Below are positions 1-10,965 of a stretch of 64,000 nt of DNA, piece by piece. The stretch spans positions 1,918,501-1,982,500 of the forward strand of contig CM028328.1 in assembly GCA_016647705.1 (NCBI GenBank). The letters are read 5' to 3'. This stretch comes from Eucommia ulmoides. Lineage: Eukaryota > Streptophyta > Magnoliopsida > Garryales > Eucommiaceae. Position numbers and translations under genes: made by a program. Below the pieces are notes generated by a model. The model ran no database searches. It was not told where the DNA came from and was given only the letters and a program-made list of their open reading frames with translations. Position 1 is the first letter of the stretch, and every line of letters starts with the position of its first letter.

Positions 1-180
1 TTCCAGAAGTTCAAAGTTATAGTAATTTTTTCACGTAAAACATTGCAATAACTTTAATGGAACACAATGATTTTTTGACTTTTGACAATAATTTTGACCT
101 TTTGAACAATTTAGTGTAACGCGTGGACTAAATGGATTAAAATTTTAATTTCGTGCACTGTTCACCAAAAATCCCAAATT
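1..180 (+). repeat. Dispersed AT-rich repeat, copy A (cut by window edge)
   Basis: This stretch reads very much like 43960-44165 and, more loosely, 48135-48340. All share in the same order an imperfect 'ttttttcacgtaaaa' motif, a 'ggacttttnacaataatttt' motif, and a segment around 'taaaattttaatt' followed by 'gttca(c/t)'. No ORF is present. The family is not recognised, and the left boundary lies outside the window. Confidence 0.5.
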
Positions 181-261
181 ATTATTGGGCAGAAAGAAAA
201 CGAAGTAGATTTAGGGTTCATTTGGATAAAGGATTTAGGGTTCATTTGAAAATTTTCATTA

Positions 262-560
262 GGGTCCGTTTGGGTGAGGTACTAGAAAATGTATTTCATC
301 TCGAGAAGGGATTCGTGATTTTTCTTAAGAAATTGTTGAAGGGTAGTAAAAAAACTAAATAAATTTAGGGTTCGTTTGGACAATGGAATTTGAAAGAGGA
401 TTTAATTCGGAGAAGGGATTTGCAAAGTTTTGTTAGGATCTATTTGGGTGAGGTATTTACAAACAACTTCTCGAAATGAAATACCTTCTTTAAGAGAAAT
501 TGCAAATTCATTTTTTGCAAATCAAAATTTGTTCTTTAGATGCCTCAACCAAACGCACCC
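262..560. mobile_element. PIF/Harbinger (Tourist-like) MITE
   Basis: A 299-bp element with imperfect terminal inverted repeats. The left end reads GGGTCCGTTTGGGTGAGGTA; the right end, reverse-complemented, reads GGGTGCGTTTGGTTGAGGCA. It is flanked by TTA at 259-261 and 561-563, the 3-bp duplication typical of the PIF/Harbinger superfamily. It has no coding capacity. Related TIR-like starts at about 212, 235, 364 and 434 suggest earlier or partial copies in the same place. It lies just beyond the last recognisable exon of the GTE gene, so probably in its final intron or 3' flank. Confidence 0.65.
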
Positions 561-616
561 TTATTTCATTATTTCCAGGAAAAACCAAATCGAAGTGAGA
601 AATATAAAAGCAATAC

Positions 617-2554
617 CGCTTGATGATCCAGAGTCGCTGCTAGAGCTGCTTGAGCTGCTCGACTTTATCGTGTCATCGCCCTGCTTTTCCACTTGGGCAG
701 GAGGTGAAGAAGATTTGTTTTTCTCATCTGCTTAAATTTATACATGAATCAGAAAAAACCTAAAAAAGTATTATCTATGAAGTTCTTCCTTATATGTGTG
801 TGTATATGAAAATATAAAAAATAGTCTTCGCTAGATTGAACTGCCGCCACATTGTTTTACCTGTTTTAGCTTCTTTTGGAGCCGTCTCCTCCTCCTCCAC
901 CACCACCGCCACCAGTTCCGCCACCGGTTGAGGTATCTGGGAAGAAAAAAGAACCGTTATCAAACGTCTTTAAGCAAAAAAGTATTTGTCTTAGAAAGTA
1001 CATAAAAAATGTTACCAAACCGTGCAAAAATTATTAATTAGTAACCTTTTGCTGGATCTGCTCAGCCTCTTCAGGTGCTTCTACTTGAATGGCGATCTCA
1101 GCTTTTCTCTTGTTCTTGCTCAAACCCTTCTTATAATTAGTCACAAACCGATCAAGCTCCCATAGAGTTTCCGTATCAACGCTATCGATATCCACTTCAA
1201 TCTCATCGTTATTTTGACAAAGCGATGAATTCCTCTTCCTAATAATCTGAACAATATTATCCAGTTTCTCCGACGGCAAACCCTGAAGATTTGTGCTGAG
1301 TTTCTGCTTCTCCTCGTACGTCATCTCCCTCTTGTTTGGATCCTTTGCCTTTGGCTTCTTAGGAGCAGCGATTCGACCCAAATGAGAAACGGGTTTTGTT
1401 TTCGGATCAACAAAACGGGTCGTTTCAGATGTTTTTCTTGATGTGGGTGTAGGCAAACTCACTTCATAGTCCACAGCTAACCTTAATTCGCGCATATAAT
1501 CGGCTTCTATAGAAACCCATTTTTCTTCGAATGTTTTCAAGAGCAGATCCGCCATTATGTGAACGTCCTGACCTTTAGGGTTATATGTCATGGCGTTTGT
1601 GAATGTTCTTCTCACGTCTTCAGCGAATTCTCTTGGAGATTTGTACCAGTTTTTGTTGAGTCTTGATTTGACAGTGCCTAAATCCATTGGGTGTTTGATC
1701 ACGTCGAAGTAATCGTTTAGGCCTAGGGCTTGAGGATTAACGGGTTCGTTGAAAACCCATCCGTGTTTGTGCTTCATCAATCGCTCGAGCAAGGTGTTGC
1801 AGTTTTTGAAAATTTGATTTGAGAATTTACCCAATCCGAATCCGTGCCCGAATTCGTTCGATCCTGATTTTTTCGTGTTTGATTTTGATTTCTTGTTGTG
1901 ATCGGGAGGAGGAAATTTGTCTTTCGCGAGAAGAAATTCTGAATTTCGATAGAATTGGTTTGCTTTTGGTGTTCTCTTCTCTTTCTCAGTGTTATCTGTT
2001 TGAGTTTGACTGTTCTCCAACACTGATATACTTAGTTGATGCAATGGCCTTGATTCCGATTGAATTCGCTTTGCTCCGCCGCCCCCAATGGCCGTGGCGG
2101 CCCTGCCAGCGCTGATCTGCCCTTCAATCTTTCGTACCCAATTTCTTACTATGCTCAACTCACCTTCAAGCTTCCTCCTCACCTCACGCATCTCCTGCTT
2201 TGTTCTTGAAGCTAAACTGATTGTAATCCTGTTTTCTTGCCTCGGAAACCCTAATTTTCCAGATCCGATTCCGGCGGACGTGTCGTGTGCACCGGCGGCA
2301 GGTGCGATCTGATTCTGAGCTCGATTTCGAGTCGAGGAATCGTCGGAGTTTGCATTGAAACGGCCGTGAGAAGGTTGTTGCGATGAATTCACGACTTCGA
2401 AAGCTAGGGTTTGTTGAGATTGGGGCGGCGGTTTTAAATTACTGTTATCTTTCAAACCTTTGAACGACTTCCTCGTGTACACTTTGCTCTCCGTCCACTT
2501 CTTCTTCTCGCCGGAACCTTCATTTCCGCCACTCACGGCCGTCTCCGACTCCAT
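617..2554 (-). CDS. GTE-type bromodomain/NET-domain protein (BET-like transcription regulator)
   Basis: Plant GTE (BET-like) nuclear protein expected to bind acetylated histones through its bromodomain and partners through the NET domain. The first exon, 2554-1046, encodes 503 residues. Residues 20-35 hold the VYTRKSFKG motif typical of GTE4-like proteins; residues 108-145 form a basic helix; the bromodomain is about 245-350, with the acetyl-lysine-contacting Asn at 325 (TYNPKG); the NET domain is about 409-475. Read without splicing, the frame stops three codons later, but 1045/1044 is a GT donor. Exons 936-861 (donor CAG/GTAAAA) and 727-617 join in phase and encode an acidic stretch followed by a Ser run (SSSSSSSSSDSGSSS), the usual end of GTE proteins. 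The final codons are not found; they are either beyond the left edge or supplied by readthrough past 617. Family assignment is firm, subfamily (GTE4-like) likely. Confidence 0.9.
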
Positions 2555-2564
2555 ACATGTACAG

Positions 2565-2893
2565 CTAAATCAAACCACCCCCGAGCTCTTGAAATTCAAC
2601 TTTCATGAACAATCTAACCTCTATACCGCAGATTATCGAACTTTACACACAATTATTGAAGCAAATTGTTACAATTGATTCATCACCGCCGTAGAAACCC
2701 TAATTTTTCCCTCTTTTTTTCTCAGGACAAACGCGTATGAACTTTACAGTTTTACACAAACAAAGGCTATAGATCCATACCTTTTTCCGTCGATCGGAGC
2801 TTCTTTGCCGTCGGCTTCTCTCTCTCCGCTTCCCGCATCTCGCTCCTTATCTTCTTCGTCAAGAGCCGGGGGATCGGGGTCGGCAGGAACCAT
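2565..2893 (-). other. Upstream leader exon and intron of the GTE gene, possibly coding
   Basis: A good donor (AAAAAG/GTATGG) lies at 2781/2780 and an acceptor (TTTAG/CTG) at 2565/2564, ten bases before the ATG at 2554. The upstream exon contains an ATG at 2893 followed by 37 open acidic codons (MVPADPDPPALDEEDKER...). Splicing 2781 to 2564 keeps that frame open into the main ORF. The gene could therefore make a protein with about 41 extra N-terminal residues, or this could simply be a 5' leader with an intron. I take the ATG at 2554 as the conventional start because GTE proteins normally begin close to the VYTRKS motif. Confidence 0.45.
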
Positions 2894-3256
2894 TATAGCA
2901 GCGATGAGGAAGAGGGAGGGGGGGAAGTGTTAGATTCACGCGTTTGAGCAGAGCGTGTAGATCACGGGAGAAACGGAGGGCTAGGATTGAGTCATGTTTG
3001 TGTGTGAGTGGGAACGGACGAACCAGATCACGGGAATAGTGGCGGAGTTTCAACGTTTGATCCAGTGGTGCGAAGGTTTACCCACCCGCGAAGGGTGGCG
3101 CGTGCTAGACGGTGAAATAGTGGTCCGCCACTGGCTAATAATTGACTGGCGGATTTGGTTTACCGGCTACGGGTCGATGAACCGGTAGCCGGTCAATGGG
3201 CCTATTTATTGGGCCTTAAAGTTATCCTTGGAGGCCCATAAACCTCATTTTATTTT

Positions 3257-3968
3257 GGGTAAATTGCCTTTTAACCTCCCTTATTTTGTCTAATTATCAC
3301 TTTGATCCCCTCCACTTTAAAAAAACTACACTTTACCTATTTCTACTCTAAACAAAATAAGAAATATACTTTCTTCCATTTAAATTAACGAATATGGTTA
3401 AAAATTGATGGAATTAAATTTTTTATCCAATTTTTAGATGAAATAGACGAAATTGTCCTTTTATCTTATTTTTTTTTTTTTTTTTATCATAAATATTTTT
3501 AAAAAATTAGCATAAAATGGACCGTTTCTTATCACAACCCTTTTTCATAGCAGAAGTCTTTACCGGTTCTCCAGAAAAATATGTTGGTCTAAATTAGTAG
3601 GTTTCAATTGATCCTTTCCGGAGAATTAGATAGTCTTCCTGAATAAACCTTTTATGTGGTAGGTAACATTGATGAAGCTACCGCAAAGGCTATGAACTTA
3701 GAAATGGAGAAAAAATTGAAGAAATGAGTATTTTTAAAAATTAAAATAAAATTAAGATAAAAGAACAATTTCGTCTATTTCATTGAAAAATTGAATGGAT
3801 AGTTTAACTTTATCTATTTTTAAGCATATTTAGTCAATTTAAGTGAAAAAAATAAATTAATTAATTTCTCATTTTGTCATAAGTAGAAATAGATAAAGTA
3901 TAATTTTTTAAAGTAGAGAAAATAAAGTAATAATTAGATAAAGATTGGGGATAAAAGGAAATTTACCC
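3257..3968. mobile_element. Fold-back (long-TIR) MITE-like element
   Basis: The two ends form inverted repeats about 210 bp long. The left arm (3257-~3470) starts GGGTAAATTGCCTTTTAACC; the reverse complement of the right arm (~3735-3968) starts GGGTAAATTTCCTTTTATCC. They stay alignable through shared words such as TCTAATTAT(C/T)ACTTT, CTATTTCTACT and GAAATAGACGAAATTGT. The centre (3500-3720) is AT-rich and non-coding. No clear target-site duplication is visible. Similar ends occur at about 45.57-46.26 kb and 51.36-52.36 kb, so this is a small family. Confidence 0.6.
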
Positions 3969-4555
3969 GGTCGTTATTTACTTTTTGGTTAATTTCTTTT
4001 TACCCACTTTTACTTTAGTCTTATTTCATTTTAGTCTCTCAAATTTTAAACCTATACGTCACCCACCTTCAATTATAAATTAAAGGGAGAAACTCACATT
4101 TTATACAAAAAAGAATATACAAAATGAGTTAATTTTCTTTTACTTTTTTAATATAAATAAATATTTAATAGTAATAAAAGAGAAAAATAACAGTTTCTCT
4201 CTCTACCTCTTTTCTCTCTTTTATTTTTATTAAAAATAAAATAAAATAAAATTAAAATCAAAATAAAATTGTCTATTTCATGTCAAATTTAGACAAAATA
4301 TTTAATGCAAAAAAAAAAATTATTATTTTTCTAATTTATTATAAGTATAAGGGGTAAGGTATAAATTTTTAAAATAGCGTAAACAAAATAAAATAAAAAT
4401 ATTTATAGTTATTATTTATTAATTTTGAATAAAAAGTTGTCACGTCACAATTATTTGAAAAGTTGTGATAAACATTTGGTAAAAAATATTTTCCTAATGT
4501 TAGAATAATTGAAAGGCGGAATGTTGAAAGAATATAAGACAATTGTATTGATATT
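3969..4555. other. AT-rich intergenic DNA
   Basis: No gene is visible. The part from about 4083 to 4400 shares 'gggagaaactcacattttat' and a similar run of AT-rich words with 45964-46200, suggesting a decayed fold-back-family end. It ends at the target site of the large nested retrotransposon. Confidence 0.4.
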
Positions 4556-4559
4556 GATA

Positions 4560-5211
4560 TGAAAAAATTCTCGCTCACAACTGACATAGGTGCGGAGCCT
4601 TAGTGGGTCAGATCGAGTTAGTAATCCGATCAAGAACAAATAGACCCAATGTGTTTATTGGGGCGAGAATAGTGAGCCTATCTAGGTAAGGGCTACAGTA
4701 GTCCACCACTCCAATTAAACAAGCCTCATAAAGAGGCCCATTAATGGGCGACTCAAAAACCAACGGTGTTCAGGTCCAAGGATTGGATAGGTTAACCTAT
4801 TGTGACCGTCTCCCCTACACCTGAAGAGTGTTATAACATGTTGACTGTACCGGCCCATGATTAATGGAGTACGTTACAGGAGATCTCTCCCACGATATAA
4901 GGAGAAGATCGTGGTTATCTTCCAGGCTGTTATGAGCATATCACGTAACGGGCGACCTCTCCAATAAAACGGCAGAAAATCATGGAGACTATATAAATAG
5001 AAGGTACTATTGTTTATTGCTTACGACTCAATCTGCGTATTATCTTTATATATTACTAGATTAACTTATTCTCACGCCGGAGGTTCTTTGGCCGACATTA
5101 CACTGGTGTCCCCCTTGAAAACTCACGGTTTTGCAGGTTTATGGAGGAAGGTGAAGAGGTTTTTGGCACGTGCGGAGCTGTTACACGAGCTGAGAATTTC
5201 TGACCACATCA
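4560..5211 (+). repeat. 5' LTR of the outer Tat element
   Basis: Begins TG(AAAAAATTC) and ends in CATCA, directly before a PBS-like sequence. It aligns along its length with 40844-41495, sharing 'tcgctcacaactgacatagg', 'tgggtcagatcg', 'attgcttacgactcaatctg' and 'ggaggttctttggccgacat/c'. A TATA-like 'ctatataaat' lies near 4987. The short ORFs in it are fortuitous. Confidence 0.85.
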
Positions 5212-5232
5212 TTTGACGTCGTCTGTGGGAAA
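5212..5232 (+). other. Primer-binding site of the outer Tat element
   Basis: The sequence immediately after the LTR, TTTGACGTCGTCTGTGGGAA, closely resembles the common plant gypsy PBS type TTGGCGCCGTCTGTGGGAA, with two changes in the GGCGCC core. I do not assign the primer tRNA with certainty. Confidence 0.6.
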
Positions 5233-5262
5233 CGCTAACGTAAAAAACTTTCCATCGCAGTA

Positions 5263-6530
5263 ATGAGGCAATTACGGGTAAGAAGAACAGCTCCCAGCCA
5301 AAGCAGTGATTTACCATTGCAGGCTGACAACAAAGTTCCGCCAGAAACACATGAAGGAGTTTATGCTAACCCTCCTCTAGCAGTTCAGAGCACATATGCA
5401 AAGATTGACGCTTTGACTAGGAGAGAAGGGTCTACAGCCGAACTGAGACTGTTGATTCGCATCAGCAGTTCAGAAGCAAGGTGGAGAGCATTTAGCCTTT
5501 GGATGAACTGGATACATTGTTGAAGGGCATCGAAATGTCGTTCACCTCAGAAATCTTGGTTATACTACTATCGGAGAAGTTTGATCCCACCAAGTTTAAG
5601 AAGTACGATGGGAAAACAGATCCAGTGGACCACATTCGTCAGTTCAAGCGTGTCATGAACTTGTATGGAGCAAGCGACTCAACTCTTTGTAGAGCCTTTG
5701 CCACAACTTTAAAGGGTTCTACCCTTGAGTGGCAACATACACTCTTATCCAACTCCATCTCGTCATTCAAAGAGTTCGGCAAGATGTTCATCAACTGCTT
5801 CATAATTTTTCAAAGGTTGATGAAGGGACCTAATTACCTATTGGCCCTGCGTCAAGAGAAATGAAAGACTTTGCACCAGTACATAAGCTGGTTTAACAAG
5901 GAGCTGACATGCGTTGAAGGTTGTGATTCAAACTTCATCATCAATGCATTTACATCAGGGTTAAACCATGGCAGGTTCCAAGACTCTCTCACAAAGAAAA
6001 CCCCCATGAGCATGTCGAAACTAATGGAAAAGGCTAAGCACTACATGAAACTGGAAGATGTCAATCTTGCGAGAGAATGGAGGGGATCTTCCAAAGATCA
6101 CCCTAGATAAAGTGAGAAGGACCACAACAAGTCGAAGGACAGCAGTTCTGATTGACGTAAAGATCGGCCTAGGAGCTCAGGTTCAAGGCTAAAAACACAT
6201 CAGGAGCCAAATCTGCCTGGTCTACGAATGTCAATTTCTAAAATCTTTCATGAGATCCGTACGTTAGAGGTGATCCAATGGCCTCCCAAGCAGAATACCA
6301 AGTCCAATAGAAAGAACATGTCGAAGTACTGTGATTTCCATAGGGGCCATGGTCATGACACGGATGATTGATGGGAGCTCAAGAAAAAAATCAAACGACT
6401 CATTGATATAGGTTAGTTGCATGATTATTTGGGAAAACGCACAAATAATAGAAAGCGGCATAGAGATGAAGGTCGTCGTGAAGAAAATCGTGATAAGGAG
6501 CGCAAAGAGGATCATCCTGAGAAAAATCGT
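5263..6530 (+). pseudogene. Decayed gag of the outer Tat element
   Basis: Structural (capsid) polyprotein remnant of the Ty3/gypsy gag family. The segment at about 5560-5860 (FDPTKFKKYDGKTDPVDHI, LEWQ) and its continuation at 5871-6110 (FNKELTCVEG, FTSGL) match the retrotransposon gag core, with a stop at 5862-5864 between them. Around 6320-6410 there is the Tat-type knuckle CxFHxGHGHDTDD-WELK; here the last Cys position is a TGA stop (6370-6372). A charged, Arg/Glu-rich tail follows (6417-6530). The reading frame is broken at several points, so it cannot make full-length Gag. Confidence 0.75.
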
Positions 6531-6540
6531 GAAGTAATCT

Positions 6541-7106
6541 TCATGATAAACTTAGCTAGCCCAGCAACTGGAGAATCCAATCATAAACTGAAAAGGAAGG
6601 CATGTGAAGCAACACTGGAATGCTGTTATGGAAAAACAATTACCATAACCACAAATCAAGGACCGGTCATCACTTTTTTTGATGAGGATTGCAAGGGGAT
6701 TGTTCATCCTCACGAAGATGCCCTGATCATCACTCTTTAGATTTTCAACTTCTAGGTAAGACGAATTTTGGTTGATAATGACAGTTCTGCTAATATCATC
6801 TTTATGGACACTTTGAAGTAGATAGGAGTGCCCAGTTCGGATGTTAGCTCCACCCAGACCGTATGGTGGGGATCCAATGGCAACTTCAGCTAGCTACGAG
6901 GGAAGATTACACTGTCAGTCACTGCAAACAAAGAGAAACGACGGTACACAAAGGCTATGGAGTTCATGGTGATGGACTCGTTATCTCCTTACAATGCGAT
7001 ACTGGGACGTCCATGGCTACATGCGATGAAAGCAGTATCATCAACGTACCACCTGTGCGTTAAGTATGCAAAACATAGTTCTGTGGCTATGATATGAGGT
7101 GATCAA
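6541..7106 (+). pseudogene. Decayed aspartic protease of the outer Tat element
   Basis: The translation holds ITFFDEDCKGIVHPHEDAL followed by a protease-like region. The active-site triad region reads DNDSSA where Tat elements have D-T-G-S-S-A, so the catalytic Gly is lost. Downstream, YNAILGRPWLHAMKAV is the conserved Tat segment at the protease C terminus. The frame carries several stops and is interrupted at 7106 by the 7107-10760 element; it resumes at 10761 in the same context (GDQ/VTLR) after the duplicated ATCAA. Confidence 0.7.
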
Positions 7107-7796
7107 TGTAACACCCCAAACTCGGGGGTTGTTACTAGATTTTTTCCCTTTTTATCACGGGGGAATATTTGTAAAACACCAACCAATCCGCCTCTATTTG
7201 GTTATTGTTCAATATTATTACGAAGACCACAATAATTAAAATGTTACAAGCTTGACACTATTTACATGTCACTATTCAGACATACAGTACTATTCATAAA
7301 TATTGTACTATTCATGAAATCACTATTCATGCACCATTTTCAGACTGGAGTTCACTACTGTTCACTATCATGTGCACTACCTGAGGATGTGAGGAAATAA
7401 GGGGTGAGCTCAACATACTCAATAGGGAAAATCCATTCATTTTCTTATATTTTTCTAATGTTTATAGAAAAATACGTGATTTTTATAAACATAATACTCT
7501 GGTTGGAAGTTTATAAATAAAACAATATATAATGCACTCGCACATTGTGATAAAACATGCTCTTAAAATACAATCCAAGTAGAAAAATTTAAATCACATA
7601 CACAACAAGTGTATTACTGCGATACCTGGTTATTGAACCATACCACTGGGAATCTATATTATCCAATAAGATACTCACGTAACCTAGAGTATCCCCCACG
7701 TAGGTTTAGGGATTTGCGCCCAATGTCAACTTTACGATGACCCAATATCCTCGGTCCTCACATAATATCATCGCAATACCTCCAGTCAGATATATT

Positions 7797-7864
<68 letters not shown>

Positions 7865-8565
7865 TTCCTTTATAGTACCAGATTTGCCCAAATTTCAACT
7901 TTTTAACGCAAATTCTATTTCATTTGAAAACACATTTTTCAAATAAACACACAAAATACATACATATAATGCATGCTCAAAAGCACATAAGAGAATGGAT
8001 AGAATTTCCTACCTTAATATGCGAGTGGCCACCTAACAATCTCGAGTCATCCTATTTCAGCTCACTCAACAAGTATGAGTTTATCATTTCTCCAAAACTT
8101 GATTTCACCCATAGATCTCCTCAATTTCTTGATCTAAACCCCCAAGACCTTTTTTCTCATTTCTTCCTCTCTTGATTGTCCCATTCTCTCTCTCTCTCTT
8201 CTTTTTTTTTTTTTTTATTTATTTTTTTATTTTTTTTATTTTTTTGTTTTGTTGATGGAAGTTGAGAATGCAAGAAAATGATTTCTTTCTTAGTCCTTTT
8301 CTCTTTCTCACGTTTTCTACTCATGGAACATCTACCATCCAACCATTTTACACCTATAGGTTACTATTGAAGATTTTTATATAAATTACACTAACACCCC
8401 TTATATTATATAACACTATTATTAAACCCTAAAATTACACTTGTAACCCAAAAATTATCAAATATATATTCATACCTCCAAATTTCTATGATATATCAAA
8501 ATAACCCTAAGAATATTTAACTATAAAATATTATTTTCTTAAATATAAATTTTTGGGCTATTACA
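7107..8565 (-). repeat. 3' LTR of the non-autonomous minus-strand element
   Basis: 1459 bp, paired with 9381-10760. It contains a (CA)n tract of about 50 bp at 7801-7850 followed by (AT)n, which in the other LTR is only a few units long (near 10081). The length difference between the LTRs is largely accounted for by this and by the T-rich tract near 8200. Confidence 0.85.
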
Positions 8566-8605
8566 TTCTACCCCCTTTAAATAAATTTCGTCCCTGAAAT
8601 TTCAT
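8566..8605 (-). other. Polypurine-tract region of the non-autonomous element
   Basis: Read on the minus strand this is GGGACGAAATTTATTTAAAG followed by GGGGTAGAA directly before the TGTAATAG LTR start. The same arrangement (AACGAAATTTCTTTTAGGAG before TGTAAGACC) precedes the Tekay 3' LTR at 29227. Confidence 0.7.
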
Positions 8606-9355
8606 TCAGAATCGCACGATCGTATACAACTATTTTATCTCAAAAGATCAAATCTCTAGATTGCCAATAACTATCCCCAAAAGTCTCAATCATCAACTTA
8701 CTCTCTAACTCTACCTAACGCTAATAGTGAACCAATATCTATCTGAATGGTCTATCGGTGTACTATCTTCATAATACAAAAATAATTTATGAATAAAGTA
8801 TTTTTATCAAAATTCACTTCTCAATAAAATATAATCACTCTTGCCAATACCAAAATTTCAACAAAATTAAACAATCCGATTTAAATCAACTATTTAACTC
8901 ACGTTTATATAATAAAATATCATACGTCCTTACTAACCATAGAACCGTTTTACCTCACGATCGGTAGTTATCATATCAACTATTTGCAGGACTTTCTCTC
9001 ATGGCAGGTCACAACACAATGTTCTACATGAAATACCCTCATGTGAGGACCAACAACACCTCGTAAGATATACTCTCCTGTCGAGACAACCATGGCATAA
9101 CAGGATAATAAAAACAAAATTTTGCACTTAAATTTTTTACTTGATCCGAGAAACGTCATAAACTGTCCATTTTCATCAACAATTTAATACGAAAATAAAT
9201 TTGATAATTTACATAGAAGACAGTAAACACCTTTAAACTGATATTTCTAATTCAAAGATTTATCATATGGTCCACTACTAATACGACATCCACCAATTCT
9301 TACTTAACTTATTATTGGTGATGGATACCATAATCCAAGTCTAAGGTAGTCATAT
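8606..9355. other. Internal non-coding region of the non-autonomous element
   Basis: About 750 bp of AT-rich DNA between the polypurine region and the PBS. I see no gag or pol motif on either strand, so this is not simply a recently decayed copy of a full element. Confidence 0.6.
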
Positions 9356-9356
9356 A

Positions 9357-9375
9357 CCTAAGCTCTAACACCAAA
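9357..9375 (-). other. Primer-binding site (initiator Met-tRNA type) of the non-autonomous element
   Basis: On the minus strand just inside the 5' LTR the sequence is TTTTGGTGTTAGAGCTTAGG, a two-change variant of the common plant iMet PBS TGGTATCAGAGC. Confidence 0.65.
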
Positions 9376-9380
9376 ATTTT

Positions 9381-10760
9381 TGTAACACCCCAAAGCCCGG
9401 GGTTATTACTAGGTTTTTTTTCTTTTTATCACGGGAAAATATTTGTAAAATACCAATCAATCTGCCTCTATTTAGTTATTGTTCAATATTATTACGAAGA
9501 CTACAATAATTAAAATATTACAAGCTTGACACTATTTATGTGTCACTATTTATACATACAGTACTATTCACAAATATTGTATTGTTCATGAAATCACTAT
9601 TCACGCACCACTTTCAGATCGGGGTTCACTCATGTTCACTATCCTGTGCACTACCTGAGGATGGGAGGAAATAAGGGGTGAACTCAACATGCTCAATAGG
9701 GAAAATCTATCTATTTTTTTTTTTTATCTTTTTCTAATGTTTATAAAAAAAATACGTGATTTTTATAAACATGATACTCTAGCTGGAACTTTATAAATAA
9801 AACAATATATAATGCATCGGCACATCGTAATAAAACATGCTCTTAAAATAAAATCCAAGTAGAAAAATTTAAATCACATATACAACAAGTGTATCACTGC
9901 GATACCTGGTGACTGAACCGTACCACTAGGAATCTATACTATCTAGTGAGATATTTATGTAACCTGGAATATCCCCCCACGTAGGTTTAGGAATTTGCAC
10001 CCAATGTCAACTCCACGGTGACCCAATATCCTCGATCCTCACATGATATTATCGTAATACCCTCAGTCAGATATATTTAACACACAAATATATATATTTC
10101 GTTTATAGTACCATATTTGCCCAAACTTCAACGTTTTACCAATTCGATTTCATTTGAAAACACATTTTTAAAATAAACACACAAGAATACATACATATAA
10201 TGCATGCTCAAAAGCACATAAGAGAATGGATAGAATTTCTTACCTCAAGATGCGAGTGACCACCTAGCAACCTCGAGTCATCCTATTTCAGCTCACCCAA
10301 CAAGTATGAGTTTATCATTCCTCCAAAACTTGATTTCTCCCATAGATCTCCTCAATTTCTTGATCTAAACTCCTAAAGCCTTTCTTCTCATTTCTTCCTC
10401 TCTTAATTGTCCCATTCTATCTCTCTCTCTCTCTCTTTTGTTTTATTGATGGAAGTTGAGAATGCAAGAAAATGATTTCTTTCTTGATCATTTTTTTTCT
10501 CTCACGTTTTCGATACATGGGACATTCACCATCCAATCATTTTACACCTATAGGTTACTATTGAAGATTTTTATATAAATTACACTATCACCCTTTATAT
10601 TATATAACATTATTATGAAACCTTAAAATTACACTTGTAATCCCAAAAGTTATCAAATATATATTCATACTTCCAAATTTTTATGATATATCAAAATAAC
10701 CCTAAGAATATTTAACTATAAAATATTATTTTTTAAAATATAATTTTTTTAGGTATTACA
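9381..10760 (-). repeat. 5' LTR of the non-autonomous minus-strand element
   Basis: 1380 bp, TG...CA, the partner of 7107-8565, visibly diverged by substitutions and small indels. The duplicated target ATCAA follows directly. Confidence 0.85.
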
Positions 10761-10965
10761 ATCAAGTGACTTTAAGGTAATGTTTTGCAATAGTTATGAA
10801 GGGTAGAAATAAGTACTTATAGTAGTTAAAGTAGGAGTAGGAAGCAGCTCCGTCAAAAAGCTCGGCCCATGAAATTGATGATTTCAGGGAACACTCTAGT
10901 GTGATTCAACCTACTGAGCAACAGAGCAAGTACAAGAGATCACTTTCAACAAGGGAGCTCAGAAG

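Larger units (their letters stand above)
7107..10760 (-). mobile_element. Non-autonomous minus-strand gypsy-type LTR retrotransposon (3.65 kb)
   Basis: Two LTRs (7107-8565 and 9381-10760) enclose about 815 bp with no significant ORF. A perfect ATCAA target-site duplication lies at 7102-7106 and 10761-10765. On the minus strand the LTR reads TGTAATA(G/C)C... and ends GGGTGTTACA. The PBS and polypurine-type sequences show that the element runs on the minus strand. With no coding capacity it must have been moved by proteins of a related, probably Tekay/Del-type, element. It sits in the protease/RT region of the outer Tat element. Confidence 0.85.

Noticed and set aside
153-735. Plus-strand ORFs at 153-362 and 430-735 at the left edge
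   Set aside because: They run through the Tourist-like MITE and antisense to the third GTE exon; no domain.
4369-4639. Minus-strand ORFs in AT-rich DNA
   Set aside because: Composition is low-complexity AT and the second overlaps the Tat LTR start.
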